Positions 1-11,937 of a stretch of 64,000 bases of DNA are shown piece by piece. Source of the stretch: Oscheius dolichura (lineage: Eukaryota; Nematoda; Chromadorea; Rhabditida; Rhabditidae); assembly GCA_932521035.1 (NCBI GenBank), contig OW051497.1, forward strand, positions 8,122,001-8,186,000, given 5' to 3'. Made by a program: the position numbers and the translations under genes. Under the pieces are notes generated by a model. It searched no databases. It was not told the DNA's origin and saw nothing but the letters and a program-made list of their open reading frames with translations. The stretch's first letter is position 1; each line of letters starts with the position of its first letter.

Positions 1-2118
1 CTACAAGGAGACCACCGTCCCTATGCCCACCATCGACCGCATGAGCCAGGACATGACCAAGAAGTACGAGATTCAAGGCCTTGAATTCGTGCTCTCCGGC
101 AGCAACTACCGACTCTGGAACCTTGAGACCGCCCTCCTTGGAGAACACCATCTGGACCTCACCGTTATTCCTTCCCGCCGTATCCCCAAGGAGCTCTCCA
201 TGAAGTTCGTCATCGGAGAAGTCGAAACTGGAACCATCCGTGGCCCCAAGATCGAGAAGATGCTCCGCAAGGAGATGGAAACCGAAGAAGGAGAATGGGA
301 GTCCCGCTCCGAGTCCAGCCGCATCGAGCACCTCAACAAAATCGTCCGCGACATGAAGCTCGACCGTGCCTACACCCACATCGTCAAGGTCGAGGTCCGT
401 GGTCACGAAACTTCCGAGATGCTGATCCGCACCGAGTGCGAGGGAAACATGAAGTTCTGCCGCCTCGTCGCCGAGCTGAAGCCCGAAGGAGGACGCCGCC
501 AGTGGACCGTCAAGTCCGAGCTTGAGGTCGTGCTCCCCCGACCCGTTGAAACCATCCAGCAGCTGAAGGACCAGAAGCACCGCGAAGTCCAGGTCCTCCT
601 CGAGACCAAGTGGGGCTCTGAAGACAAGAACACCATCGAAATCCTCGCCCAGCTGGAGCAGTCCAAGACCCAGCGCGACATGGTCCAGAGACACCCCGAA
701 CTCCGTGGTCTCCCCGCTCATGAGCAGCTGGTCCGCCTCGCCCGCCTGAACCAACTCAAGGCCAAGATCAACTACCAGCTGACCCGCGAGAACCAGAAAG
801 TCTTCGAACAGATCTTCGACGTCGTCAAAGGCTACGCCTACTGGAGCTCCAACGTCGAAATGGCCGACAACCAGGAAGGACAAGTCACCGTTAAGATGAC
901 CTCCGAGCCTCTGGTCCCTGGACTCTTCAACCTCACCGTCGAGACCCCCGAGACCTTCTTCCGCGCCCAGCAAGTCCGTGTTCCCGTCGTCATCCTCCCC
1001 TCCATCGTCCGCCAGCCCAAGAACATGATCCGCCACACCTCCTTCGAGAAGAGCGAGTGCCGCATCCAGGGAGACCGTGTCAACAGCTTCGACGATGTCA
1101 TCTTCCGCGCCCCCATGTCCAACTGCTACACCGTCGTCGCCAAGGACTGCTCCTCTGCTGAGCCCCGCTACGCCGTGCTCGTCAAGAACGCCAAGAGGAA
1201 TGGACAGGAGAAGATGGTCAAGATCATCTACGAGGACAACGAGATGGAGCTGGAGATCGTCGACGAGAAGTTGAAGGTCAACGGAAAGTCCCTCCGCAAC
1301 TCCGAGCTCGAGGAGAGCAGGTATAAGACTCCCCTCCTCCCGCCTAACCTGTCACCTTTCAGAATCGAGAAGATAGGCGAGCACTACGTCATCGACCTCG
1401 ACGAAGTCGTCGTTCGCTTCGATGGATCCGACATCAAGGTCCTCCTCAGCAACGAGCAGATGGAAACCCAGTGCGGACTCTGCGGCCACTTCGACGGAGA
1501 GGTACAGACAGCCTGGCTAATTTCACTCAATTTTCAGAAGAGAAACGACTACCGCACCGCTGGTAATGATGAGACTGAGGACCTCGAAGTCTTCCACCGC
1601 TCCTACATTGTGAAGTCCGACGAGTGCTCCATCGAATCCCCCAAGGGACAGAAGGCCTACCGTCAGTACAACGACTACACCTCCGAGGAGGACAACGACT
1701 CCAGCGAATGGTCCGATAAGAAGTCCAAGAAGGTCTCCCAGAAGAAGGACAGCCGCTCTGAGGAGTACGACGACACCGGTACAGCAGCTGACCCCCCTCC
1801 CTCAACCACTCATTTTCAGAGGAGCCTGAGAGCAAGACCGCCATGGAAGAGCACGGACACCGCATCTGCTTCTCCCTGGAGCCTGTCCCCAGCTGCCCCA
1901 AGAACATGAGCCCTCAGAAGACCACCCACAAGAAGGTACTAGCAGCTCCTGTGACCCAGTACAACTTCATCTTTCAGGTCGAGTTCGGATGCCTCCCCCG
2001 CCACGACACCCGTGCCCGCAAGTGGGCCAGCGCCATCCGTCAGGGCAAGTCCGTCGACATCGACATCAAGAAGAACTTCTCTGAGAACCTCAGCGTCCCC
2101 ACCATCTGTGTAGCTTAA
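1..2118 (+). CDS. vit: Vitellogenin, 3' part (5' end outside window)
   Basis: Yolk lipoprotein, secreted and taken up by oocytes. The reading frame is open from base 2. Exons are <1-1320, 1363-1501, 1538-1778, 1820-1935 and 1978-2118. The introns at 1321-1362 (42 nt) and 1502-1537 (36 nt) are multiples of three and can be read through by mistake. The visible protein holds the end of the large lipovitellin region, then a von Willebrand D domain starting near ECRIQGDRVNSFDDVIF with the CGLCGHFDGE signature, a short charged Ser/Lys/Asp linker, and a C-terminal cysteine tail (ICFSLEPVPSCP, then FGCLP). Codon use is strongly biased to C-ending codons, unlike most genes in the window and typical of very highly expressed genes. 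AATAAA lies at 2125-2130. C. elegans vit-2 to vit-5 are the obvious relatives; the paralogue cannot be assigned. Confidence 0.96.
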
Positions 2119-2335
2119 ATGCACAATAAAATTTCTCCTCTTTAATTCATTGTTTTCATGTGAGAATGAGGGAGGGCGGGAGGAGGGTGACTTCAGCTTA
2201 TCGTCTCGCACAGAACTTGAGATATTCACGATAGGAATCGTTCTTTGCTTTATTTTAAGACTTCTGATATTTAAGAGAAGATTTCTCTTTTAGAAAACAA
2301 TAAATAACTTGTCTCCATTGAAAATTAACTAAAAT

Positions 2336-2578
2336 TTAAACTTCTCCTACTAAGTTAGCCATTTCCACATTAAAAACTTCTGTATTTGAATTAATTTTGC
2401 AAACAAGTACAAGTCCAGGCAATAGAAATTCATACTTGTAATTTTTGCTCTGAAGATTCCTTAAAATATCCATATAATTTCTCCAAAATACACCATATCT
2501 CAGAATGGCGTCACGTAAAAAACTTGGCAATCGTTCGACCGAAAACTTTTCATTGCACAAGTCGCGTATTTGGATGGT
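2336..2578 (-). CDS. Small protein-like ORF, possible last exon of an unresolved gene
   Basis: Minus-strand frame of about 80 codons between the vitellogenin 3' end and the next gene. It reads like real protein: balanced composition with LPSFLRDAILRYGVFWRNYM and a hydrophobic FLLPGLVLVCKI segment, ending in TAA at 2336-2338. There is no in-frame ATG at the start. The frame opens after a TAG at 2579-2581 on the minus strand, which could itself be an acceptor (minus ATGTAG/ACC), so an upstream exon may be missing. The family is not recognised. It could be a chance frame in 565 bp of intergenic DNA. Confidence 0.35.
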   Translation of the reverse strand, partial: TIQIRDLCNEKFSVERLPSFLRDAILRYGVFWRNYMDILRNLQSKNYKYEFLLPGLVLVCKINSNTEVFNVEMANLVGEV

Positions 2579-2683
2579 CTACATTTAACCCGCATTTCTA
2601 TTCCTAATGCCTTTATGCTTTTCTCTAAGTGTCTCCTATAGTTACTACAAAAATAGACACCCTCAACCCTATATTATAGGATA

Positions 2684-5600
2684 ATGTCAGATGAAATAGG
2701 CCCCAGTAGTCCTTCCTCGACGCCAATGGAACAAGATCCCACTGAAGGAGAAAATGAAACTACGGAACAGCAAAGGTGACCTTTTTTTAAAGTTCTTATA
2801 AATAATATGATGATGAGAACTTTTTTAATGTTTCCTGTTTTAAATTAATCACAGCTAGGGAAAATTCATAGCGTATAAATGTTCAGTTTTCTAATTTCAG
2901 TGGCAGCTATGAAACATTGCCATCAGGAAACGGAGAATCCCACGTCGTAAGTAATTTTTAATTCATTTTACATTAAAATTAATACAGAAACAAGAAGATG
3001 AAGAGTTAAATGGACAGTTGTCATCTCCACAATCCCCGGTGCAGGAGCCGGGCGACCCGTCGTACCCAATGGAGACGACGACTCCAGTCTCCCCTCTGTA
3101 TCAATCCAGTCCCGTGTCTCCCGTTAACGACGAAAGTTATGGATCTGTAAGTAGATGTTATTATTATTTTAGTCTTTACCATTCATTTTCAGTATATAAA
3201 GCAAGAATCCACCTCTCACAACGCCTCTCAAAACGCCTCTCAAAACGCCTCGCAAAACGTTTCTGACCAGTCAGACAACGAAATGGAGGAGGAAGGAGAC
3301 GGGGAAGGAGATGGGGAAGGAGATGGGGACGGAGACGGGGACGGAGACGGGGACGGAGAAGAGAAAAAGCCAGATAAATTGAACAAACTGAAGTTTCTCC
3401 AGTTCAGCAGAGGAAGCAAAGGCTCCAAACGGTTAGCCTTTTATTAATTTACATGTTATTTGCACGATATTTTGAAATCGCCAAGTATTTTTAAAAACAT
3501 ATTCACATGCCTGAAGTTATCTGTTGTGATGTCTCATATTTCAGTTTTGAGTTTCATTTTTAGACCCAAAATCAAAAACAAAGTGTATACTTTGGACAGC
3601 GAGCCGTCCTATGCAGATATCAGCAGGTAGATTTGAATGAAATATCTTCTAGTTTAGTCTAACTGCTAGTTTAATCATTAAAACTAATTTTAACCTAAAA
3701 TTCGAAATGAAATCCGCAGAGAGGGGCACCTTATGCTCTATTGAACAGTTTTCGAGGTACCTAAATTGTTGCTTCTAATAAAAACCCCGTTCTCAGGAGC
3801 GAAGGATTTACTGTCCTTCTACCAAGCCAAAAACAGCCAGCTACTCTTATATAAAGCCTCGTTAAGTCAATTTTTCACATTTTCTGTTTCTTTTCTTCCC
3901 AGACTCCTTCAGTTCTATTTTATATCTTCTATTACAATACTTGTTATGCCCAAGTTGTTTAGTTCACTGAACAACTGGAAGTATTTTTCCGGTTGAGTGC
4001 ATCAGGTGATGCAACACTGCTTTTGACAAGTAACGCTACACTTCTTTCCCAGGATCGCGCAGCGAGAAACAACGCAACTATTGAAATCTGGAAACATATT
4101 TCCATAATTCATAAACTGAAGGGATTCCCGTAGCGTGTGCGTGGTCACCGCATCATTGCTCCTTTCGTGGTTTCCAATAGTGACCCACTCCCCCTTCTGG
4201 CTATATTTAAGAGGGGAAAGCTTTTATTGTTGTTACGTGTGTGTGCGTGCTGCTGACCTCTCTGCCTCGCCCACTTCCTAGTCAGAGCAGTGAGGTTAAG
4301 GACAAATGTCTGGCTGTTGTTGTTGAAGATCCGCGCGGCTGCTTATTCCCGGCAACAAATTCACTTTGCACCCTGGTTTGCAAAAAGAGCCCAGCGGCAG
4401 AAGAGCAACGCGTAAATGCGAAAGTTTCGTGGGCGGATCTCCCCCACTTTCCCCACCTTCAAAAGGCGTTAAAATCAATAGGCTCTGATCGTTCTCCACC
4501 TTTCATCCTCTTTGTTTTTTATTGCAATGCACGCAACTTGCAGCTCACATTTGTTTGTAAAAGCGCTGCCCTCCCGCAACATTCGATCTATCCCCCCAGA
4601 ACTACTTTCGCCACCGAATTGACGTCAGTACCCTACGAGTACTTTGATAGCGCACACACCGAACTGTTTCCTGGTGTTCTTTGAAAGATTATCCTTTTGG
4701 AACGTCAGCCAGCCACACGCAATTACTTCCAACTATCTCTCTCTCGCCTAATTCTTTACAACTTAGTGGGGAGGACTGGTTTCTTATCTTTAAAGAGCAA
4801 TTCCAATAAAGCAACCGAAACATCACTTTATTTGAAGAGTTGAGCCTGTGAGAAGCTGGTAAAAAAAGAGCAAATATAGATCTTCTGAAGACCGCCAGAA
4901 ATGAAATGATCATTTATAGGAAAAGGAAGGAGGGGGAACTTTTCCTTGTCTCATTTTAACGAATTCTCTTGTAAATGCTTGTATTCGTGCCTGACCAAGT
5001 TCCTGGATGTACTTTTAAAGTAGGCTTTTGTTATCTCCCTGAACTTATAGGATTAACTGTTATCTCCATCACACTCTCATTTTTTTCGCTGATCAGTTAG
5101 AATTATGCCCGCTTTTTTTAGCGCCGACAAATAAAGGCAGCCCTGCAGCTTTAAATTCAACCTCCGGCGGCTTCTAAAAAGACCGCTTAAATCTTCCAGA
5201 GCCCATTTAGCACGTGGTGACCAGGTTAGAGGATAATGGCTTCACATGCCTCACTTTTCACCAAGGCACATATGCATTTTATTGGCTTTTTTTCTATCCA
5301 ACGGCTGCCGATGACTGCCAGTTCCGAGTAGGTTCCCTGAGAAAATGTCTTTTCGGGTCATCTGTTCGAATAGCCATTGTGTGTCGGTTGACGGTCTTCT
5401 CCCAGCTCTTTCTCTCTTTCTGCTACTTAAAAAGTGTTGTTTGCCGCCAGTCTCACCCAACAGTTTTTACTATTCGTCAAAAAGGCCTTGCATCAGACGC
5501 CAATTGGCGTTCCAACCCCGGGGAACAAAAAACATCCCTCCAGTATTGATGATTATGAGTTTGGAAGCCTTCCTCATGCAACAAACAAGCCGTTTTTTCT

Positions 5601-8600
5601 TGTTTTTCTATAAAAAGGGCTGGCTCCCTTGTTCAAATATGAATGATATTTGGTTCTTTTCGTTGAATCATCCCAGTATCCCAGCTGAAGTCCAGGAAAC
5701 CTCCTCGTTGCCAGCTTCTGCCTTTTGTTTGCTCACAAATATAAAAATATAATAAGAAAACGTTTTTTTAATGTTTTTGAAGTGTGTTGTCAAGAGACTA
5801 ACTGTTTTCGTTTCAGCCCCAGCGCCCCGCCGAGAAGGACAGTGCGCTCGTTCCTCGATGAGTGAGTTTGTCTTCATTTTCTGCCTACCCTCTCGCGGGA
5901 TTGCCTCCGATGCGCGGCACTCCCCCGTTGTGCATATCACATTTCTCGCTCTGCCAACTGCTGACAATCTTTTTGAGACTAGCACATTTGCCGCCTGACC
6001 CCTCGTTGGTGTGGATTATACTCGGGCTCTTCTCGCCTTCCTCTAGGTACCTACAATGACGCCATAGAGCAATAGTAGCCGGGCCAATTCTCTGCGTGTG
6101 AGCATTCTTCCGGTTGTCCTTGTTTGTCACAGGAAATGCGCTAAAAGCAAAATTAGACCCCCAACATGACTTAGCTCTTTAGCTGCTGTGGAGCACTTGT
6201 GTCCTGCAGCATAATCCAATTATCAGTAAAAAGGGGGCCTTTACGACCCTGTGTGTGCCGAATTCTTCCCAGAAGAACCACTGCCACAGGTTCAACACCG
6301 GCCGGGAGAGAGAAGAGAGGGTGTTATCAGCTCCATCGTATTTCGGCAGATAGTCTCTCTTTCACGGACCTGAAGTCTCCCGAACGCTAATGTGTATTCT
6401 TTGTGGACATAGCCACTTTTTACCCGGGCCTCCGAAACATTTCTTTTCGCTTATCTCTTGGCCGATGGACGGAATATGTCAATGTGGTCATTCTTCTTAG
6501 ACCTTTAAGGTGCGATCCATTGTCATCAATCCACGCCGATTAACACGTTCAAAAAAGAACGGTAATTAACCAAAACTAATGACATCTTAACGGCTTCCGT
6601 TCAGGTAGCACAGCCCCCTAAGAATTTGTCGTGCATCGCGCGCGCTTTACAGCGTCTTCTCGTGTGTCCGCAGTGCTGTCCTTATGACATTTCTTTTAAA
6701 CGACTTCTTGACAAGTGGGCCCTTCACTTACTGGCATGTACACTACTATCTTGTATTTTCAACTCCCCGAGTAGCCTTTGAACCAGTGATTTTTGATTTA
6801 AAATGGCCGCTGGTGAATTTTCATGAGCTCTACATTTGATTAGATTTGAACGTTGCCCCCTGTCCCCTTCTGTTGCAAATATTCTTTTATAGTTTTGACC
6901 TTTTGCAATCATACCCTCGTCATTTCACGCACTTCTGCGCGTATGATAGTTGATCTCTTGGACCCCACCAGCTACTGTAGCCATCTGGGACAAAGCCGCA
7001 CACAACTGGTAGAGCCATGACGCATCCTAAAAAGCAGCCTTTGGATAATCCAAGGTAGTGGTGGCTCTCAGCCAGATTGAAACCAAGGATAGAAGCAAAA
7101 AAGAAGCTACTCACATACATTTTATCAAAATCAAAATAGGGCCTTGAACTATTGTTTTTGATGTCTGTTTTGCGTAGTTTGTTATCAATTCATTCTTTGA
7201 TTGGCGTAGATTCTGCGTGAAATTCCCTAAGTGACGAATGCTAGAGAGTAAAAGTCGCTGGTTTTTTTAATGGCAACATATGATTGATTCGACCGACGTG
7301 TCCATCATTGTGTTCGCGGGTCACTGTTGTCGCATTGTAAGCCCCAAAAATCTGTTGGCTGCTGTTCTGTCTCTCCCTTCTCTCGCTCTCCCAGCCATAA
7401 CTGGAAACTTTTATGTTTTCCCCCGTAATTTTGTTTCTTTTTCATCGCTCTTCTCAGTTCCCGGATCGCGCAACGAAGGGCAGACATCCATGTCTACGAA
7501 GTCCACAATAGGCTGTCTCCTATCTAATCGCCTTCTATCACTTGAGCGTTCTTCGATCAGTATTGATTAGCTTCTCTCGGTCTCTTTCTCTCACGGAGAG
7601 AAACCTCTGCTGCTGTAAAAAAGAACTCATGAGCTCTCCAGAGCTGTTTGTGAATTTTTGTAATACACAGCAGCTGTCATACCTACTGCCCGTTGGACAG
7701 TATGCCCCCTGCCCTCTGTGCTATTTATACCTCCTCTAAGCACAGCTGTTTATTAGCGTCTTATATCGCGCTTCGGCTCTGTGTTTTTTGAGCAAACCGT
7801 CCTCTTCTCTGTACTCGCCGAGTCAATGCGTTCTGTGCAAACTTATTCGACGCGCGAGCGGGTAGTGTAATCCACCTGAGACGGGATGTGCCTTAAATAT
7901 GCTCTTTGCTTCTTACGATAGAGCTTATGCATGGTTAAAAGAGTGAAAAGAGATTCACAAGATGAAATTTCAGGAAGGGTGCCGAAGATTCTGACGTCAC
8001 AGCATATGCCGCCCGAGACGTAAAAAGGTGAGCAATTGGTGTACTGCCTCCTTTTCTCTTTCTCTCGATATCTTCGCTCAGCTTAGATGTGTATGAAAAG
8101 AACAATGCTACATCATTCATTAAACATCTCTTCCGGGTTGCTAGAGAGCGAGAGAAAGACTGAGATTGCCATTCGTCTTCTTCTTACTTGATCATGAGCT
8201 TTCAGTGAGCCGAAGGAAGATGGCCCCAAATCGGAAGAGCGTCCTGAGAAGAAGAAGAAAAAGAAGAGACACGATAATGAGCGGGAGAGGGAACGGGACA
8301 AGGACAAGGATAGGGACCGCGAGCGAGATAGGGAACGAGAGAGGCAACCTCCAATTTGCTTCGACTCCCGGCCACATCCCTACAATCCTCACTCCATTGC
8401 GATAAAGGTCCACTCACTGATCGCGAGGGTGGATGCCGTGGTAAGACCTTTTTTACAGTTCCACGGGGAGAGTTCCACAAGACCAAAAAGATATTTTCGT
8501 GGTCTAGACATGTGTCGAAAAAAGTGTCTTGTTGCTCTCTGTCTTCACTATTCCAAGAGGGCTTCTCTCTTTAGAATCCGGGCAGAAGTTGCCTGTGCGC

Positions 8601-11530
8601 AAGGCCGGCTTCCTATTTGCTCAACAGAGTACGCGCGAACCGCTTGAGTGCACCGCTAATTAGCTACCTGTGCCGGGGCTATATCATCCTCACTCTACTC
8701 TTTATCTTTTCTATCAATCAATAGAAAGATTTAAGCATATTTTTATGCGTAGATTGAGTTACATCAGGTGACACCGGACGGGAGATGTTTGCGGTTAGAC
8801 AGAGACGTTTCTCCCATCTCATTTTCCCTGTCTCCTTTGTTTTTGCTCGGCGTTACCGTAAGAAGCGCGTTATCCCTTGTCTATTGGGAATATGTATGTA
8901 AAGACGCCGGGAAAAAAAGGATGGATCTGATTATCATAATCCGCTCGTATGGCATGCATAAAGAAATAGGAGAGCTTCCTTCTGAAACATTCTACGGGAG
9001 AACACTTATTGGCATTTTTCCTCAACAAAAAATGAAGCGCTCTTGAAGTAGCGTCCAGTGATCTAGATGTTTCGCTAGGTTTCAAAGCGACTGAACTTGT
9101 TTAACACCCCGGGCTTTTGGTGGGAAGCCAATGTTTAGAAAGATTCTAGTTTATTAATTCTTTTTAAGCCTTTTGAATAATTTAAAAACTCTGACCTCGC
9201 TCTCCTCTAACCTGTGTTTTGTGTTATACAGTAGCCTTCCTAGGCTCCTGAGAGATCCTTTCAGGATCGATTAACATGACCCGCAAACAAATCAAGAGCA
9301 CAGGAGGGCATAGTTACGTAGGTACTAGCTTCCTGCATCTTAATCCCTACTGTATACAGTGTTTCGGCACGTGAGCAACTCTGTCTCTCCTTGAACTTTT
9401 CTCCTTCGCCTCCAGAGAGAGAGAGAGAGTGAGAGAGGAAATGTTTTGCATCTTTCTCCTCTCTTCCCGTTTGGAAAAATATTTTGCCCCAAACTTGTTT
9501 TGTTGCTTTATTGCAACAGCAGGATACCCACATCTAGATTGATAGATGTAGGCAAAGGGTCAAGAGTTGTTCGACTCGGCCGTGTGTTAACGTTAAACAA
9601 AGCAGAGCTCGTCCTGTTTCCGGCCTATCCTCGCCACTGCTGGCTTTCTTTTCTGTCTAAAGAAGTGAAAAAAATTTCTCCCAAAGGGAGGAAAAAGCCA
9701 GTGGTCCAGTTTACCTTCCTTTCTGGTTCACTGCCCCTCTTCTTCCTGTCCAAAACTCAATGTACCATGCGGACAGTGTGATGTCGACCCCTTCTGTATA
9801 GCTCAAGGTTACCGCGAGGAGTAAGTTCAAAAAGTTTTAGGCCTCCTTGCCCTTCCCCTCTACTTATCCGCCCTAATCCGAATATTCCATTACGGCCATG
9901 CGTAGCCGCCTAGGCGCAAACCGTCGCATTTTCGCCATTGTCGTCGCATTGGCAAAATCGGTTTATCGGACTGTCATGCCCATATGCAGATGCGGTCGTT
10001 TTCCCTCTTTCTCACTTGTCTCATACTCCCACAACGAAACTTTGTTTCAGAATGCGGTTGAAGGTGATCAAGCCAATGAGGAAGACATCGCCGACATTCT
10101 CTTCGAGACCATCGCCTTGCAAACGGAAATGGAGGAGATCCAAGAGAAAAGAGCTACCCTCTTAAGGTTTGTTAAGAACTTCTCGAGGATATAAAGAAAG
10201 TTTTCAGTGAAATGGAGAAGATGTTCGAGCAGGAAAAAGAGAACATTAAAAAGATCTATGGCGAGATGCCGCCACATCTGCAAAGTGTTGTGAATATTGA
10301 CAATGAGACATTTGATATCATCAACGGTAAGTTATCCAGTCGATTTTTTCTAGCGGTCAGCCTCTGATTGACGAGCTTGTGTGGGTTGTAAAGACTATTG
10401 CGTTTTGTGTGAAAGATGTTCCGGGAAGCCGGCAGCTGACATGTTATTTCTTAGACAACCGTCGAGACACGTCACATTCCTCATTTTTTAGGTACCAACA
10501 ATGGTACTGGACCACCGGGCAAATTCCCTGTTATGCCAAGTATGCTGGGGTAGGAGCTTTTTCCCACTAATACAATCATGTTTATTTAGAGCTGATTACG
10601 GGTTGGCTTTGCTCACGTCCAACGGAATTCCTAATTTCCCATTGCCAGGTAGGCGTTTCCGTGAGAAAACACGGAGCACGTACATTATTAGGAATTAACG
10701 GAAATCGCACTCCTCAACATCCTCCGCTGCGAGCTGCCGATGCTGGAGATTATGAAGGAACCTCGCCTGAGTACCGAGAGGAAGGAGGTCCGCGTACGCC
10801 AGGCCCCCCTCCTGCCAATCAAATCTCCTGGAGCGCCCCACCATTGTATAATCCAGCGTTTATGGAAGGACAGGTCCGTAAAAACAACCCCAGAAAATAA
10901 TAAGGGGATTATTTTTAGCAACAACATGCTAATTTGGAGTCGGCGGCTGATGGAACTAGTAGCAGTCTAAATATAGAGAATAGTGAAGCGATGAACATAA
11001 CATTTGCATTCCCGCCGATTTCGGAATACAATGAGAACAATACCGATGGAGACGACCCTATGGGCTCTTATCAGATGCCTCCCAATCCTGGTATTGGCCC
11101 TTTGTACACTTTCAATTAAGATAAAATGTTTTAGGAGTCCCGGGGATGCAGAACCTTACAAAGAACCTGAGCAGCATGATCGTGCGCCTCTTTGCTAAAA
11201 ATACAGCGGCCGAATCTTCTCAGGTTTTGTATATTGACCTAACCTTGATCAGTCGATTCCTTTTAGAATCCTCAGCCACAAGTGAATGGCTCGCCGTCAC
11301 AGGCACAAGGAACACCGTCTGCCGTGCCCACCGGTCTGATCTCAAATGCTACTGCAGGAGTATCTTCACCAGCAAAGACCGAAACTCGCCCAAATCCACC
11401 CAGCCTGATGTCACTGTCGCTGGAGCCACACATTCCCACTTTTCGAGGAGTTGCCGGCGCCGCTGTCGGCGTTCAACAACGTGGACGTAGTGGTCTAGCT
11501 GGGGGTCACGTGGAGTCTCCGAATGTCTAA
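2684..11530 (+). CDS. Unrecognised charged, proline-rich coiled-coil protein (645 aa, 15 exons)
   Basis: Exons: 2684-2775, 2901-2946, 2988-3146, 3193-3431, 3564-3626, 5817-5861, 8206-8440, 10051-10166, 10208-10326, 10492-10549, 10590-10648, 10692-10873, 10919-11090, 11135-11223, 11267-11530. All junction phases agree and sum to 646 codons including stop. The protein has an acidic Ser/Pro N-terminus with an NASQ repeat and a GDG run, a basic Lys/Arg stretch (KKKKKKR followed by alternating RE/RD/KD dipeptides), a conserved-looking segment CFDSRPHPYNPHSIAIKVHS, a coiled coil (about aa 295-380), and a Pro/Asn/Gln-rich tail ending in an Arg/Gly-rich patch. No signal peptide or membrane span is seen. 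The charge pattern suggests a nuclear protein in RNA or chromatin work, which is inference. Its place beside hnRNP and mtm-5-like genes may match C. elegans H28G03.2, from memory only. A stop (TAG 3628-3630) immediately after exon 5 would end the protein if the 2.2-kb intron were retained. Confidence 0.8.
3292..3360 (+). repeat. In-frame hexanucleotide minisatellite (GGAGAYGGGGAM type)
   Basis: Inside exon 4 of the preceding gene, about eleven imperfect 6-bp units of the type GGAGAC/GGGGAC/GGAGAT encode a Gly-Asp/Gly-Glu run. The hexamer keeps frame, so length changes would only add or remove dipeptides. Just upstream (about 3216-3262) a 15-bp unit encoding NASQ-type peptides repeats four times. 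Confidence 0.85.
3627..10050 (+). other. Three large introns (3627-5816, 5862-8205, 8441-10050)
   Basis: These introns of 1.6-2.3 kb belong to the 15-exon gene, in a genome where most introns are near 40 nt. They are pyrimidine-rich on the coding strand with many CTCTCT and TTTT runs. Only two small exons (45 and 235 nt) interrupt them. Open frames inside are Ser/Leu/Phe-rich products of the pyrimidine bias and show no family resemblance. They could house alternative promoters, enhancers or first exons; nothing specific could be proven by eye. Confidence 0.7.
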
Positions 11531-11937
11531 GCATTATGAGCACAGTTCCCGGGCACTGTTGTTTGTTCTTTTGTAGTTCATCTCGTTTTCTTTCGGAACC
11601 ACTGTGTCATTCAGAATTTTTTGTTTCCAAGTACATTCATTCTTGACAATTCCATGAGTTTAATTATATTTTAATTATTATTTTGTTTCATCACTTTCCC
11701 TTGTTATTAATGTCATTTCTTATGGTTCAAGTTTACAATAACCTTTGCTATTTATTAGCCGGTAGTTAATATTGCCGATCTTTGTTGTACTTGTATTCGA
11801 AGGTCTCAAGAGAAGTTAAGATAATTCTATAGATTGTATCAGAATACGGTCCTAGACCAATTAATACCTGCGCATTATTTTTATCCTGTTTTTAATTGTA
11901 CTCTTTTTAGGGTATCTAATAGCTGGTAGCGGTAGCC

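Noticed and set aside
106..1907. Antisense and alternate-frame ORFs over the vitellogenin (for example 403-681 minus, 1527-1907 minus)
   Set aside because: They are shadows of a strongly codon-biased gene; Ser/Arg-rich with no domain or splice support.
3628..3630. TAG taken as the end of the 15-exon gene
   Set aside because: The phase-2 junction AG/GTAGAT joins in frame to the exon at 5817, which in turn joins in phase to those at 8206 and 10051, so the TAG is intronic.
4241..9781. Many ORFs of 60-147 codons in the large introns
   Set aside because: Composition follows the pyrimidine bias (Ser, Leu, Phe, Pro), with no recognisable domain and no consistent splicing.
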